The notes: a model not told the origin generated them from the sequence alone. A stretch of DNA of 64,000 nt from Acinetobacter sp. NCu2D-2 (GCF_001647675.1 NZ_CP015594.1:2046001-2110000), one strand, 5' to 3'; positions 1-10,228 are shown, numbered from the stretch's first letter. Made by a program: numbers and translations.

Positions 1-1
1 T

Positions 2-523
2 TTATGTATCAGTCCCGAAAAAACTGAAGCGCGTTATGACAAAATTCACTTGTTCGATGTGCAAGTCGGCGATGCGGTGGGCGGTTATCAAGAATCAGCT
101 TTTTTTGAGCCGGGTAATGAATTAGTGGTTGCCAAAACACCTTTTGGTAATATTGGCATGATGGTCTGCTATGACCTACGCTTTCCTGAGTTAGCTTTAA
201 AATTACGTGCCCAAGGTGCCAATATTTTAACTACGCCTGCTGCATTTACTTACACCACCGGACAGATGCACTGGCAATTATTGCTTCAAGCTCGTGCTAT
301 GGATAGTCAATGTCAGGTTTTAGGTGCAGCACAACAAGGTTGGCATGGTGAAAAGCGTCAAACTTGGGGACATGCTTCTGCCGCAAACAGTCGCGGACAA
401 CTTTTAGATATGATTCATACTGAAGGTGCACAATTAATTACTGTCCCTTTTGATTTAGATGAACAAAAGCAGGTACGTGAATCGATGCCTTTGATTCAAC
501 ATCGCACTTTAATTGAACTTTAA
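2..523 (+). CDS. Carbon-nitrogen hydrolase (nitrilase superfamily), 5' end outside window
   Basis: C-terminal part (about 173 residues) of a cytoplasmic amidohydrolase of the nitrilase superfamily, Nit1/YbeM type. The frame is open from base 2, so the start and the catalytic Glu lie upstream of the window. The catalytic Lys is in YDKIHLFDV and the nucleophilic Cys in MMVCYDLRFPEL, so two of the three triad residues are visible. An internal ATG at base 50 falls between these motifs and cannot be the real start. The family hydrolyses small amides such as deaminated glutathione; the exact substrate cannot be read from sequence. It ends 130 bases before ohr, on the same strand. Confidence 0.85.
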   Translation, partial: LCISPEKTEARYDKIHLFDVQVGDAVGGYQESAFFEPGNELVVAKTPFGNIGMMVCYDLRFPELALKLRAQGANILTTPAAFTYTTGQMHWQLLLQARAMDSQCQVLGAAQQGWHGEKRQTWGHASAANSRGQLLDMIHTEGAQLITVPFDLDEQKQVRESMPLIQHRTLIEL

Positions 524-653
524 TTCTATCAACCTTTCTCATCCAACTTTCTGCATTTGTTGTTCTTGTACAGCATAATTTTACAAAATTACTGCTTTAT
601 CTTTGCCCTAAATCCCACAGGATAAAAACTCATCAAATATGAGGGATCTAATA

Positions 654-1079
654 ATGGCATTAGAAAAAGCAGTATATACGGCTCACGCCAAAGCCACTGG
701 TGGCCGCGATGGTCGTGCAACATCTTCAGATGGCAGTTTTGATATTCAACTTGCTGTTCCTAAGGAAATGGGTGGTTCAGGTGGTGGAGCCAATCCTGAA
801 CAGCTTTTTGCAGCCGGCTATTCGGCGTGTTTCTTAGGCGCAATGAAATTTGTTGCAAGTCGCGATAAAATTAGTCTGAGTAAAGATGCTTATATTGAAG
901 GTGATGTAGGAATTGGTCCTATTCCAAATGGTTTTGGTATCGAAGTGACTCTGAATATTCATTTAGAAGGCATGGACGCTGCTGAAGCACAAAAGCTTGT
1001 AGATGCTGCACATATTGTATGTCCATATTCTAATGCGACACGTGGCAATATTGATGTCACCTTGAACGTTATTACCTAA
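654..1079 (+). CDS. ohr: Organic hydroperoxide resistance protein (Ohr/OsmC family)
   Basis: Cytoplasmic thiol peroxidase of 141 residues that reduces organic hydroperoxides, usually recycled by lipoylated proteins. The peroxidatic Cys is C59 in GYSACFLGA, the resolving Cys is C123 in VCPYSNATRGN, and the active-site Arg is R18 in GGRDGR, so all key residues are present. An in-frame ATG at 639 exists, but a GAGGGA ribosome site at 641-646 overlaps it and lies seven bases before the ATG at 654, so 654 is chosen. No ohrR regulator is adjacent. A bidirectional terminator follows, shared with convergent gspE. Confidence 0.93.
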   Translation: MALEKAVYTAHAKATGGRDGRATSSDGSFDIQLAVPKEMGGSGGGANPEQLFAAGYSACFLGAMKFVASRDKISLSKDAYIEGDVGIGPIPNGFGIEVTLNIHLEGMDAAEAQKLVDAAHIVCPYSNATRGNIDVTLNVIT

Positions 1080-1084
1080 AATAA

Positions 1085-1106
1085 AAAGCCCACATAGGTG
1101 GGCTTT
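1085..1106. terminator. Bidirectional intrinsic terminator between ohr and gspE
   Basis: Perfect 9-bp stem AAAGCCCAC/GTGGGCTTT with a four-base loop, lying between the convergent stops of ohr and gspE. The flanking A and T runs allow use from either side. Confidence 0.85.
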
Positions 1107-1111
1107 CGTAT

Positions 1112-2599
1112 TTATTCACCTGCTTCATTGGTTACACGCAGGACTTCTTCAACGGTCGTTTTACCTGTTAAGACTTTACGCAATCCATCATCACGAATAG
1201 AGCCGGAAAGTTGACGAGCATAATTTTCAATTTCATATTCAGCGGCATTACCATGAATCAGACGGCGCATATGATCATCGACAGGCACAATCTCATAAAT
1301 TGCAGTTCGTCCTGTAAAACCTGTATGGCTGCAACGCTCACAGCCTTTAGGCTTAGGCAATTCTAACTGAGAACCTGAATGCAAATGGGCAAATAATCCT
1401 TGCTCAAACTCATCAGCTTGATGCCAAGTGGCACAATGTGAACACAAGGTTCGCACCAAACGCTGCGCAATCACCCCAATGAGTGAGCTGGACAATAAAA
1501 ATGGCTCGATGCCCATATCTTTTAAACGGGTCACTGCACCAATGGCAGTATTGGTATGTAATGTAGATAACACCAAATGACCTGTAAGAGAGGCTTGTAC
1601 GGCAATTTCTGCAGTTTCCAAATCTCGGATCTCACCGACCATCACTACATCGGGATCCTGACGCAGCATCGCTTTTAAGGCACGGGCAAATGTCATATCC
1701 ACTTTAGTGTTGACCTGAGTTTGTCCAATTCCTTCCAGTTGATATTCAATTGGATCTTCGGCCGTCAAGATATTCTTAGAGCCATCATTTAAATCAGAAA
1801 GTGCAGCATATAAGGTTGTGGTTTTACCTGAACCTGTTGGCCCTGTGACCAAGATAATCCCATGTGGGCGATGCACCAATGTTTTTAAGCGATCATAATC
1901 ATTATTCATTAAACCCAAATGAGTCATATTGAGTCGACCCGCTTGCTTATCGAGAAGACGCATCACCACACGTTCGCCATAAGATGATGGCAAGGTCGAA
2001 ACACGGACATCTACCTCACGCCCTGCAAGACGTAAAGAGATACGACCATCTTGTGGAATACGTTTCTCCGCAATATCTAGTTTGGCCATGACTTTAATAC
2101 GCGATACCAAAAGCGGAGCAAGTTCACGACGCGGTTGTACAATCTCGCGAAGCTGTCCATCGACACGTAAACGTACTGATAATTTTTTTTCAAAAGATTC
2201 AATATGAATATCAGAAGCACCGACTCGAATAGCTTCTGATAACAATGCATTGATTAAACGGACAATGGGCGCATCATCTTCCTGATCCATCAAATCTTCA
2301 GCTTCAGGAACTGAATCTGCAAGACTCATTAAATCAGGATGATCTTCAAGTCCCGCTGCAACTTGTTGTGATTCTCCACTATCCCCTGCAAAACTACTGC
2401 TGAGCAGTTGATTAAATTCTTGTTCGGTACAAAGTTGATATTGTGCAGGATGTCCAAGTACACGACGCGCTTCCTGTAATGCAAGCATAGAGGTATTCTC
2501 ACGACGCACAATAATCGCTTGATCTCCTTCATAGCGAAGCAGCACACCATGGCGTTTGGCAAAACTATAAGGAATTTGTAATTGTTTAAGTACTTGCAT
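1112..2599 (-). CDS. gspE: Type II secretion system ATPase GspE
   Basis: Hexameric cytoplasmic ATPase that powers pseudopilus assembly in type II secretion. In the 495-residue form an N-terminal GspL-binding region is followed by the secretion ATPase core. Walker A GPTGSGKT is at about residue 253, with an Asp box (TAEDPIEYQ), a Walker B/His region (RQDPDVVMVGEIRD) and a C-terminal four-Cys zinc motif (CSHC, CERC). The frame extends to an ATG at 2653, adding 18 residues. I prefer ATG 2599 because MQVLKQLQIPY looks like the family N-terminus; neither start has a good ribosome site. Other gsp genes are not adjacent, so this is an orphan locus. A type IV pilus PilB is less likely given the N-terminus. 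Confidence 0.88.
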   Translation of the reverse strand: MQVLKQLQIPYSFAKRHGVLLRYEGDQAIIVRRENTSMLALQEARRVLGHPAQYQLCTEQEFNQLLSSSFAGDSGESQQVAAGLEDHPDLMSLADSVPEAEDLMDQEDDAPIVRLINALLSEAIRVGASDIHIESFEKKLSVRLRVDGQLREIVQPRRELAPLLVSRIKVMAKLDIAEKRIPQDGRISLRLAGREVDVRVSTLPSSYGERVVMRLLDKQAGRLNMTHLGLMNNDYDRLKTLVHRPHGIILVTGPTGSGKTTTLYAALSDLNDGSKNILTAEDPIEYQLEGIGQTQVNTKVDMTFARALKAMLRQDPDVVMVGEIRDLETAEIAVQASLTGHLVLSTLHTNTAIGAVTRLKDMGIEPFLLSSSLIGVIAQRLVRTLCSHCATWHQADEFEQGLFAHLHSGSQLELPKPKGCERCSHTGFTGRTAIYEIVPVDDHMRRLIHGNAAEYEIENYARQLSGSIRDDGLRKVLTGKTTVEEVLRVTNEAGE

Positions 2600-2700
2600 C
2601 ACAGTTTTATAATAATGATGAAAAAATTTAAATTGAGTGTACTCTAAGCACATGACAGCGTGAAGTATATTTCAAAGAATTCGCTAGAAAGGACTGGACA

Positions 2701-3522
2701 TTGCCATTAGATCAAAGCTCATCGACCGAACCAACCCAAATGATTCCTTGGTGGGGAGAATATTCCTTTGAAATCAATGAATCTAAAGCATGGCAATTTG
2801 GCTCATTGCTCTTCCGCTTGACCCGTGGGTTGCAAGAATGGCGCATGGAATACTATCGCCCAACTGTGCAATATGACTATGAGCAAAAATGGTTTCAGAT
2901 TGAGGATCCTCATTTTGGTTTTCCTCAACCGGTCAAAATTGAACGTTACATGTTCCAAAGTACCCAAGGCAAAATTCAGCTCATGCCGCGTTTGGCGGAT
3001 CGTTCAGTCGTAATCAAACCTGTCGATCCAATCTACATTCCTGCGGGTCAAAGTGGCACACTTTATATCAGTACACCATTATGGATTGCTGGATTTATCG
3101 ATGGCCAACGCGAACCAATTTTTGATATTCCGGTGATCTTGCCGAAAGATACATGGTTTGGACCAAATCATCGTTCAGGTGAAATCTGTTATGCGACCGC
3201 AGTTGATGGTAGAACTGAGCTAAAGCTCTTACGCCCTCGTGCCTTCCGTGCTGTCACCCCTATTGAGTTTCATAATAGTAGCCATAAACAATTACGTTTC
3301 GATCGTATGAATGTGCCGGTGGTAGCTTTACCGTTGTTCTTTAGTGCCAGTACCCAACGACTTTGGACCTCTCAGATCAAAGTTTTACATGAAAGCTCAG
3401 ATCGTCCACCACGAATTCGTATTGAAAATCGCACACCACCACATGCAGGTGAAGTGGAATACTTGCATCCACCACGCGATGCAGCAAGTACTCTTTTTAA
3501 TATGTTTGATTCATTTTTCTAA
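2701..3522 (+). CDS. DUF432-like protein, partner of the downstream MscS channel
   Basis: Soluble 273-residue protein without signal peptide or membrane segment, rich in beta-strand-like stretches. It resembles the DUF432 family, which is often encoded next to small mechanosensitive channels; this assignment is from memory of the family and is moderate. The start is TTG at 2701, supported by AAAGGA at 2688-2693 with seven bases of spacing. The stop TAA overlaps the AAGGAGG ribosome site of the MscS gene, so the two are almost certainly translationally coupled and work together, perhaps as a channel-associated cytoplasmic regulator. It is divergent from gspE across about 100 bases that must hold both promoters. 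Confidence 0.65.
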   Translation: MPLDQSSSTEPTQMIPWWGEYSFEINESKAWQFGSLLFRLTRGLQEWRMEYYRPTVQYDYEQKWFQIEDPHFGFPQPVKIERYMFQSTQGKIQLMPRLADRSVVIKPVDPIYIPAGQSGTLYISTPLWIAGFIDGQREPIFDIPVILPKDTWFGPNHRSGEICYATAVDGRTELKLLRPRAFRAVTPIEFHNSSHKQLRFDRMNVPVVALPLFFSASTQRLWTSQIKVLHESSDRPPRIRIENRTPPHAGEVEYLHPPRDAASTLFNMFDSFF

Positions 3523-3531
3523 GGAGGCATG

Positions 3532-4455
3532 ATGGCTAATTCAAGCATTTCAGGCGAAGTCACCAATAGCCTCAAAGGAATTTTCACCAATATCAATACC
3601 GATCGTTTGACGGAAATCTTAGTTGCGGTCGTTTTAAGTTTTATTGGTTTTTTAGTCGCTCGCTTTATATCAAATGCTTTTATTCGCACCATTGGTACGC
3701 GCTTCAATGCACATCAGCAGTTGGTTTGGCGTCGCGGGATTTTCTATTTTATTTTCTTGATCTTCGTGATGGCGAGCCTGAAAGAAGCGGGTTTTAAACT
3801 TAGTGTATTTTTAGGTGCTGCTGGTATTTTAACAGTTGCATTGGGTTTCGCTTCACAAACCTCAGCTTCAAACTTAATCAGCGGTATGTTCTTGATTGGT
3901 GAAGGCTCATTTGAAGTCGGTGATACCATTCAACTGACGCTTATTCGTGGACATACGGTTGAAGGCGAAGTGATTTCCATTGACCTTCTCTCTGTCAAAC
4001 TTCTGACCAATGACAATGTTTATGTGCGTGTTCCGAATGAACAATTGATTCGAGCTCCTGTACACAACCTGTCGAAATTCCCAATACGGCGCATTCCGAT
4101 TACTCTCGCCATTAATTTCCATGAAGACATTATTAAAGTACGTGAAGTGCTATTGGATGTTGCTAATAAATATCCATTGGTTTTGGCCGACCCAAAACCT
4201 GCGGTGACTGTAACTGCGTTTCGTGAGTCTTCAATTGAACTGTTATTTGCTGTTTGGTGTCAGCAAGAGAACTTCTTAAAAGTGAAAGATGAAATGCACG
4301 AACGCATTCGTAATGGTTTTGTGGAAAATCAGATTGAAATTCCTGTGCCGAAAATGGGCTTTGTTGGTCAACCACCTTCCCAAGCCTTAGACAATGAAGA
4401 AATTGATCAATATTCAAATGCACAAGAACTGAAACGTGAACCTGATTTGAAATAA
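3532..4455 (+). CDS. MscS-family small-conductance mechanosensitive channel
   Basis: Inner-membrane channel that opens under membrane tension and releases solutes. It has three predicted N-terminal membrane segments (about residues 25-45, 65-85 and 92-115). The pore helix is rich in Ala/Gly (VALGFASQTSASNLISG), followed by the MscS beta domain (GEGSFEVGDTI) and an alpha/beta C-terminal domain. At 307 residues it matches short MscS proteins. Tandem ATGs occur at 3529 and 3532; AAGGAGG at 3521-3527 leaves four bases before 3532 and only one before 3529, so 3532 is chosen. It follows the DUF432-like gene directly and is inferred to be cotranscribed with it. Confidence 0.88.
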   Translation: MANSSISGEVTNSLKGIFTNINTDRLTEILVAVVLSFIGFLVARFISNAFIRTIGTRFNAHQQLVWRRGIFYFIFLIFVMASLKEAGFKLSVFLGAAGILTVALGFASQTSASNLISGMFLIGEGSFEVGDTIQLTLIRGHTVEGEVISIDLLSVKLLTNDNVYVRVPNEQLIRAPVHNLSKFPIRRIPITLAINFHEDIIKVREVLLDVANKYPLVLADPKPAVTVTAFRESSIELLFAVWCQQENFLKVKDEMHERIRNGFVENQIEIPVPKMGFVGQPPSQALDNEEIDQYSNAQELKREPDLK

Positions 4456-4459
4456 CATT

Positions 4460-4514
4460 AATCCCTCCTAGCCTCCCTTTAAAAAAGGGAGGAATGATCT
4501 TTTTTAAAGGGAGA
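4460..4514. repeat. Interspersed palindromic repeat, copy A
   Basis: CCTCCCTTT at 4472-4480 is inverted at 4484-4492 around an AAA loop, preceded by ATCCCTCC and followed by another AAAGGGAG. The same arrangement recurs at 10229-10262, and a related G/C-run version is near 21056-21155. It lies between the convergent MscS and DUF2339 genes and may double as a terminator. Confidence 0.7.
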
Positions 4515-4527
4515 AAAGTTTTGGAAA

Positions 4528-7236
4528 TTAAGCTTTCTTCTCTACCTCTGGCATAGGGGCGATATAAGCAATTAACAACATACCCCCACCTGCTAACAAG
4601 AATGAAATCACACGCGTTAAAGTGCCCGTATGAGATAAGTCAAGTAACACTAACTTCAGGGTCACCACTACCAAAATACTGCCACCTAAAATCCACATTG
4701 GCTGAATTTTTTTCCAAGTTGCCGACCACATAGTGATAAAAGCCAAGACCACCCAAAGAATAGTTAAGCTGAGTTGAATTGTGGCATTGGACCAAATTTC
4801 GATTGAATTAAATGGTGTCTGCACATACATATGTAATGCACGTAGCACGATATAACTTGATAGCCACAGTAGACTTAGCACCATCATTACCGCAACGAGA
4901 CCTTTATCTCGCCCGACTTTAGCTTGTTGTAGCAACATCCATATAAATGCTGTGAGCATACCAAGACTGACCAAATCAAATGGATTGAAAACGGGCATTA
5001 AATAATAAGCAAAGGCCTGCTGGCTAAAGAGCTGCGAGCAGACGATCCAAGCGAGCATGAGCGCTAAAGTACTTTTACTTTGCCAAAGTTGTTGCCAGTT
5101 TGAGTCTTGAGGTTGCTTGTAACACCAGAGTCCAAATAACAGCGGTAAAATCACCATACTGATATAAGGTAGCGCTGGTACAATACACAAACTTGCCAGT
5201 GTCAAACTGACAAATGCACCTGCACTGACAATTTCATTGGATAAGCGGATTGAGCTATTGAGATAAAGCCATAAACGCACCAACAACAAACTACTGAATG
5301 CAAAAATCAATTGTTCAATAGGTTGATCCCACAGAATCATCGCCTGGGTGCTATGACTGAATAAAATAGCCATCGCAATCAGCATTAAAGAAAGTAATCC
5401 ACTCCACTTTGGCAACTGCCATGTCCATGATTGCGTTCGACGAGAAATCATTTCATTTAAAATAGCTAAAACTAGCGTGATAACACCAAGGCTCATGACC
5501 TCATTATTTGCCAAATTCCATTGATCTTCTAATAACAGCGCGATGGTTAAACTACTTAAAAAACTTAGAATACAAACAAAAGTCACGCCTGATGTTGCCA
5601 ATTGTTGTCGATAACTGGCTTTTAACTGACTTAAGACCACAACCAGTAAATAACAAATACTGAGTACCCAGAAAATATGCGTCGGGGTTGGATTCATCTC
5701 AACGAGATAATACATACTGGTCAACCCTGCCATGATCAACAGCCCCATAGCAAGATTACGCGCGATAGCCTGCTGTTTCTCAAGTGACCATAAATAAATG
5801 ATAAACCCTTCTATTGCCCATCCCATTACACTGAATTCTTGATGCAGCAAAATCGGTGGAATCAGGGCTAAAAAAATCAGCATCAAGCTAAAATAGCTAT
5901 GTGCTACCACAGGCAAGTTGCTACGACGTGCAACCCATTGCCAGCAGACAGCAAAAATCAGAGCATAAAATAAGCTTAAGTCTGCTTGCCACATCACATC
6001 ATTGAAATGTAAGAGATAAAGAAAAGCATATGCGGTGATGGGTGCAGCAAAAATTAATCCGACATCTAGAAGAGATTTTATCTTGGCTTGTTTAAAGTCG
6101 TGAATGCTAAGTAGTTGACTATATCGAAGACCTAACCATATAAAGATTGCACTATGTGCTAACACAAGTATAGTCAGCACCACATGATCTTTCTGATCAG
6201 CGTATATAAATGCATGAACACCAGCAAAAATGGCTGTCATGAGAAAGGCGATTTGATTCAACACCTTCCACGGTCGGACAGTCGTCAAACACGCAATACC
6301 TATATTGATAAATAAATAGTATGTAACCAACTCAACCGTACTAATCTTCAAATTTGGTAAGGTAAATGGCGCAATATAAGCAACAATGACGGCGATTAAG
6401 ACCAGCTCGACACTCTCTTGCTTTAAGCTCAGCATCACCGTGGTCGCCATAATTAAAGTAAATAATAGGCTGGCAAAACCAAGCGTCGCGATCACTTGAT
6501 TGGAATAAGCAAAAAATAAGGTTAAGAACAGTACTGCAAGCCCCAAGCCTTCAATTGCAAGTGCAAAACTCCGATTTCGTCGATGCAGTCCGAAACCACC
6601 TGCAACTGTCAACAGACTCACTATAGCAACTAGCCCAAGTTTAACGGCCAAACTTAATTGCCAATTTTCAGTCGCAAATCTGAGTAATAAAATTACCCCA
6701 ATGACCAAGATTACAATCGCCGCTTTTAAAACCGGATTACCTTTAAATGCCCAATTCTGAATTTGATCAAGCAAAGACTCAGACTGATGCTGTGATGGTG
6801 ACGATTGTGCTGTTGTGACATCCTGCTGATGATCTGGGATTGACTCAGGTTGAACATGTAAAGACGGATGTTTTAAGACCTGTTGTAGGATTCGCATCGA
6901 GGCTTCAATACGTTGCAACCATCGAAGCAAAAAGAAAATCCAAGCCGTGATGCCAACACCCATCAGGCCATCAAGTCCAGTTACACCGCCAATGATTGCG
7001 ACAATAGAGGAAATATATAAAGGGACTTTTGAGCTTCGCTGAATGGGAGCCTGTAATGCTTCAGCAGTTGTATTCAGTGGAGTCTGAACAGCACTGACAT
7101 ATTGCATCACACTGATCATCAGACCCAAGCCACAAAACAAACTTAACATTAGCTGATCAAGATACCATGCCCCTGCCGCAACAATAATCAAACTGATCAG
7201 CCAAATCATTCGCAATTCATTTTGCCCTGTTGTCAT
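4528..7236 (-). CDS. DUF2339 family polytopic membrane protein
   Basis: Very large (902 residues) inner-membrane protein made almost entirely of hydrophobic helices; I count more than 20 possible membrane segments. A cytoplasmic-looking polar stretch (about residues 115-165, Gln/Ser-rich) separates the first few helices from the repeated helical body. The NPVLKAAIVILVIGVILLLRF region and overall design match DUF2339, whose function is unknown. The start ATG 7236 has AGGA upstream with a long nine-base spacer. It is divergent from polA; the 158-base gap has no other gene. Nothing in the sequence reveals a substrate. Confidence 0.75.
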   Translation of the reverse strand: MTTGQNELRMIWLISLIIVAAGAWYLDQLMLSLFCGLGLMISVMQYVSAVQTPLNTTAEALQAPIQRSSKVPLYISSIVAIIGGVTGLDGLMGVGITAWIFFLLRWLQRIEASMRILQQVLKHPSLHVQPESIPDHQQDVTTAQSSPSQHQSESLLDQIQNWAFKGNPVLKAAIVILVIGVILLLRFATENWQLSLAVKLGLVAIVSLLTVAGGFGLHRRNRSFALAIEGLGLAVLFLTLFFAYSNQVIATLGFASLLFTLIMATTVMLSLKQESVELVLIAVIVAYIAPFTLPNLKISTVELVTYYLFINIGIACLTTVRPWKVLNQIAFLMTAIFAGVHAFIYADQKDHVVLTILVLAHSAIFIWLGLRYSQLLSIHDFKQAKIKSLLDVGLIFAAPITAYAFLYLLHFNDVMWQADLSLFYALIFAVCWQWVARRSNLPVVAHSYFSLMLIFLALIPPILLHQEFSVMGWAIEGFIIYLWSLEKQQAIARNLAMGLLIMAGLTSMYYLVEMNPTPTHIFWVLSICYLLVVVLSQLKASYRQQLATSGVTFVCILSFLSSLTIALLLEDQWNLANNEVMSLGVITLVLAILNEMISRRTQSWTWQLPKWSGLLSLMLIAMAILFSHSTQAMILWDQPIEQLIFAFSSLLLVRLWLYLNSSIRLSNEIVSAGAFVSLTLASLCIVPALPYISMVILPLLFGLWCYKQPQDSNWQQLWQSKSTLALMLAWIVCSQLFSQQAFAYYLMPVFNPFDLVSLGMLTAFIWMLLQQAKVGRDKGLVAVMMVLSLLWLSSYIVLRALHMYVQTPFNSIEIWSNATIQLSLTILWVVLAFITMWSATWKKIQPMWILGGSILVVVTLKLVLLDLSHTGTLTRVISFLLAGGGMLLIAYIAPMPEVEKKA

Positions 7237-7394
7237 TCTTGTCTTTCCTGTTCTGCATTTGGCTATGATATATCAGCTCAAGCGTGTTATTTCATCTTGC
7301 AACAATATTCGATAAGCTGTGCTCAGACTTGTCACAGCGTATAACATTAAAATCACGTACAATAGTGCGGTTATTTGAATAAGGAATTGATTAC

Positions 7395-10148
7395 ATGCCA
7401 CCATTTGTCTTGGTCGATGGCTCTTACTTTTTATTTCGTGCCTTTCACGCAGTGCCACCGTTAACCACGTCAACCGGTTTGCACACCAATGCAGTCCGTG
7501 GTGCGATTTCTGCCATTCAAAAACTGATGCGCCGCATTGGACCAACACACATGGCGGTTATTTTCGATACGCCAGAGCCAACGTTCCGTCACGAATTGTC
7601 ACCAATTTATAAAGGTGACCGTCCAAAAATGCCGGACGAATTGTCACAACAAATTCCATATTTGCATGCCCTAATTAAAGCTTTAGGTATTCCACTACAT
7701 ATGCTGCCAGGTGCTGAAGCCGATGATATTATCGGGACTTTAGCCAAACGTGCCGAAGCCTTAGGTCATCAAGTACTTATTTCAACTGGCGATAAAGATA
7801 TGGCTCAGTTGGTGACAGACAAAGTGACTTTAGAAGACAGTTTTAAAGAACGTCCACTGGATGTCGATGGGGTCTTCGAAAAATTTGGCGTTTGGCCAAA
7901 CCAAATTATTGATTATTTAACTCTGATGGGTGATGCCTCTGATGGCATTATGGGTGTACCAGGCGTAGGTGCAAAAACAGCAGCGAAACTTTTAAATGAA
8001 TACGGCTCGATTGGCGGCATTTTAGAAAATGTCGATAAAATTAAAGGTAAAGTTGGTCAAAATATTAAAGACAATGTCGAAGGCATTGCACTCGATCATC
8101 AGCTTGCCAGCATTGTGATTGATCTTGATCTTAGCTTTGGTTATGACGATTTAAAACTGCAAGAACCGAATGTAGAAGCCCTACGTGCTTTATATACTGA
8201 ACTTGAGTTCCGTAATCAGTTACAGTCTTTGGATCATCCGAATAATCCAAATAATGCAAAATATAAACAAGCTGCAAAAGCAGCGGTAACTACTGATGCT
8301 GCACCTGCAGAAGATCAAGCTTCAGTGACAAGTAATGATGATCAATTGGGTCAAGCGACATATCACACTGTATTAACTCAAGCAGATTGGGATGCTTTAT
8401 TCCAACGCTTAAGTACAGAAAAACGTTTTGCTTTTGATACCGAAACCACAAGTTTAGATTATCGTATTGCTCAAGTGGTCGGCTTCTCTATTGCCTTTGA
8501 TGCCAAAGATGCCTATTACGTTCCACTGGCACACGACTATGAGGGTGCGCCTGAACAGCTTGATCGTGACAGCATCTTGAATCAAATCAAGCCTATTTTA
8601 GAAAATGAAACCATTGAAAAGATTGGTCATCATTTAAAATATGATGCACACGTTTTAGAAAATCATGGCATTCATTTGGCAGGTTGGTATTTTGATACCA
8701 TGTTGGCTTCTTATGTTCTGAATTCTGTTGCAACACGTCACGGCATGGATGATGTAGCACGTTTATATTTGAGTCATTTCACCACCACTTTCGAACAGAT
8801 TGCAGGTAAAGGCGTTAAGCAAAAAACTTTCAATCAAATTGAGATTGAAACTGCTGCGCACTATGCTGCAGAAGACGCCCATGTGACCTATCGTCTATAT
8901 GAAGTATTGAGCCAAAAACTTCAGCCACATCCTGAGTTGGTTAATATTCTGCATAATATTGAAATGCCTGTTGCACGTGTGCTGACCAGCATGGAAGAAA
9001 ATGGGATTGCACTGGATACTGAGTTTTTAGGTCAACTCAGTACTGACTTTGCTGAAACCATGCAAAGTCTCGAAGCGAAGATTACTGAAATTGCGGGTGA
9101 AGCCTTTAATGTCAGCTCACCAAAACAAGTCGGTGAAGTGCTATTTGAAAAATTAGGTCTGAAAGGCGGTAAAAAAACTTCTACAGGTCAATACAGTACC
9201 AGTGAAAGTATTCTGGAAAAAATTGAGCACCCAATTGCTGAATTGATTTTGGATTATCGAGGACTGTCTAAACTGAAAAGTACATATACCGATGGTTTGC
9301 AAAAACAAGCTAATAATGACTCACATCGTGTACACACCAGCTATCATCAAGCATTAACCGCGACAGGTCGTTTGTCGTCAACCGATCCAAACTTACAAAA
9401 CATTCCTGTACGTGAAGAAATTGGTCGTCAAATTCGTAAAGCCTTTGTCGCGCCTAAAGGTCGTGTTTTACTTGCAGCCGATTACTCACAAATCGAATTA
9501 CGCCTCATGGCGCATTTCTCACAAGATGATGCCTTAGTTGATGCCTTCAATCACGGTCAGGACGTCCACCGTCGTACTGCATCTGAAGTTCTAGGTGTTG
9601 CGCTTGAAGATGTCACTAATGATCAACGTCGCCAAGCAAAAGCAGTTAACTTCGGTCTGCTGTATGGTATGTCTGAGTTTGGTTTAATTCGTCAACTTGG
9701 CTTTACTCGCCAAGAATCTCAGGAATATATCAAACAATACTTCCATCGTTACCCTGGTATTTACGAATACATGCAACGCACTCGCCAAGTCGCACTTGAG
9801 CAAGGCTTTGTCGAAACAATTCTGGGACGTCGTTTATATACGCCTGATATTGATGCACGTAACATGATGGTACGTAAAGCTGCAGAACGCGCTGCAATTA
9901 ATGCCCCATTACAAGGTTCAGCGGCAGACATCATTAAACTTGCGATGATTGAAGTGGATAAAATGCTACCGAAAGATCAAGCCAAAATGTTACTTCAAGT
10001 ACACGATGAATTGGTCTTTGAAGTAGATGAAGACATTGCGGATGATCTTGCACCAAAACTTGCAGAAGTCATGCAGTCAGTCTTACCAATTTCTGTGCCG
10101 CTAGTGGTTGAGGTGGGTAAAGGTATGAATTGGGATGAGGCGCATTAA
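7395..10148 (+). CDS. polA: DNA polymerase I
   Basis: Repair and Okazaki-fragment polymerase of 917 residues with the full three-domain layout. The 5'-3' flap exonuclease is residues 1 to about 290 (VDGSYFLFRAFHA, the ADDIIGTLA region, and the helix-hairpin-helix VPGVGAKTAAKLL). The 3'-5' proofreading domain is about 325-515 (FAFDTETTSLD, so it is probably active). The polymerase domain runs from about 540 to the end, with motif A DYSQIELR, motif B RRQAKAVNFGLLYG and motif C VHDE. AAGGA at 7381-7385 precedes ATG 7395. Length and motifs are normal for the family. Transcription probably ends at the shared hairpin near 10280. Confidence 0.97.
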   Translation: MPPFVLVDGSYFLFRAFHAVPPLTTSTGLHTNAVRGAISAIQKLMRRIGPTHMAVIFDTPEPTFRHELSPIYKGDRPKMPDELSQQIPYLHALIKALGIPLHMLPGAEADDIIGTLAKRAEALGHQVLISTGDKDMAQLVTDKVTLEDSFKERPLDVDGVFEKFGVWPNQIIDYLTLMGDASDGIMGVPGVGAKTAAKLLNEYGSIGGILENVDKIKGKVGQNIKDNVEGIALDHQLASIVIDLDLSFGYDDLKLQEPNVEALRALYTELEFRNQLQSLDHPNNPNNAKYKQAAKAAVTTDAAPAEDQASVTSNDDQLGQATYHTVLTQADWDALFQRLSTEKRFAFDTETTSLDYRIAQVVGFSIAFDAKDAYYVPLAHDYEGAPEQLDRDSILNQIKPILENETIEKIGHHLKYDAHVLENHGIHLAGWYFDTMLASYVLNSVATRHGMDDVARLYLSHFTTTFEQIAGKGVKQKTFNQIEIETAAHYAAEDAHVTYRLYEVLSQKLQPHPELVNILHNIEMPVARVLTSMEENGIALDTEFLGQLSTDFAETMQSLEAKITEIAGEAFNVSSPKQVGEVLFEKLGLKGGKKTSTGQYSTSESILEKIEHPIAELILDYRGLSKLKSTYTDGLQKQANNDSHRVHTSYHQALTATGRLSSTDPNLQNIPVREEIGRQIRKAFVAPKGRVLLAADYSQIELRLMAHFSQDDALVDAFNHGQDVHRRTASEVLGVALEDVTNDQRRQAKAVNFGLLYGMSEFGLIRQLGFTRQESQEYIKQYFHRYPGIYEYMQRTRQVALEQGFVETILGRRLYTPDIDARNMMVRKAAERAAINAPLQGSAADIIKLAMIEVDKMLPKDQAKMLLQVHDELVFEVDEDIADDLAPKLAEVMQSVLPISVPLVVEVGKGMNWDEAH

Positions 10149-10228
10149 TACGCCTTGAAGCCCCTCTTTACCTTGCACTTCGTTAAAAGCAATACTTTTA
10201 ACTTGTTCAGGGTTTGGGGAGATAAAAA

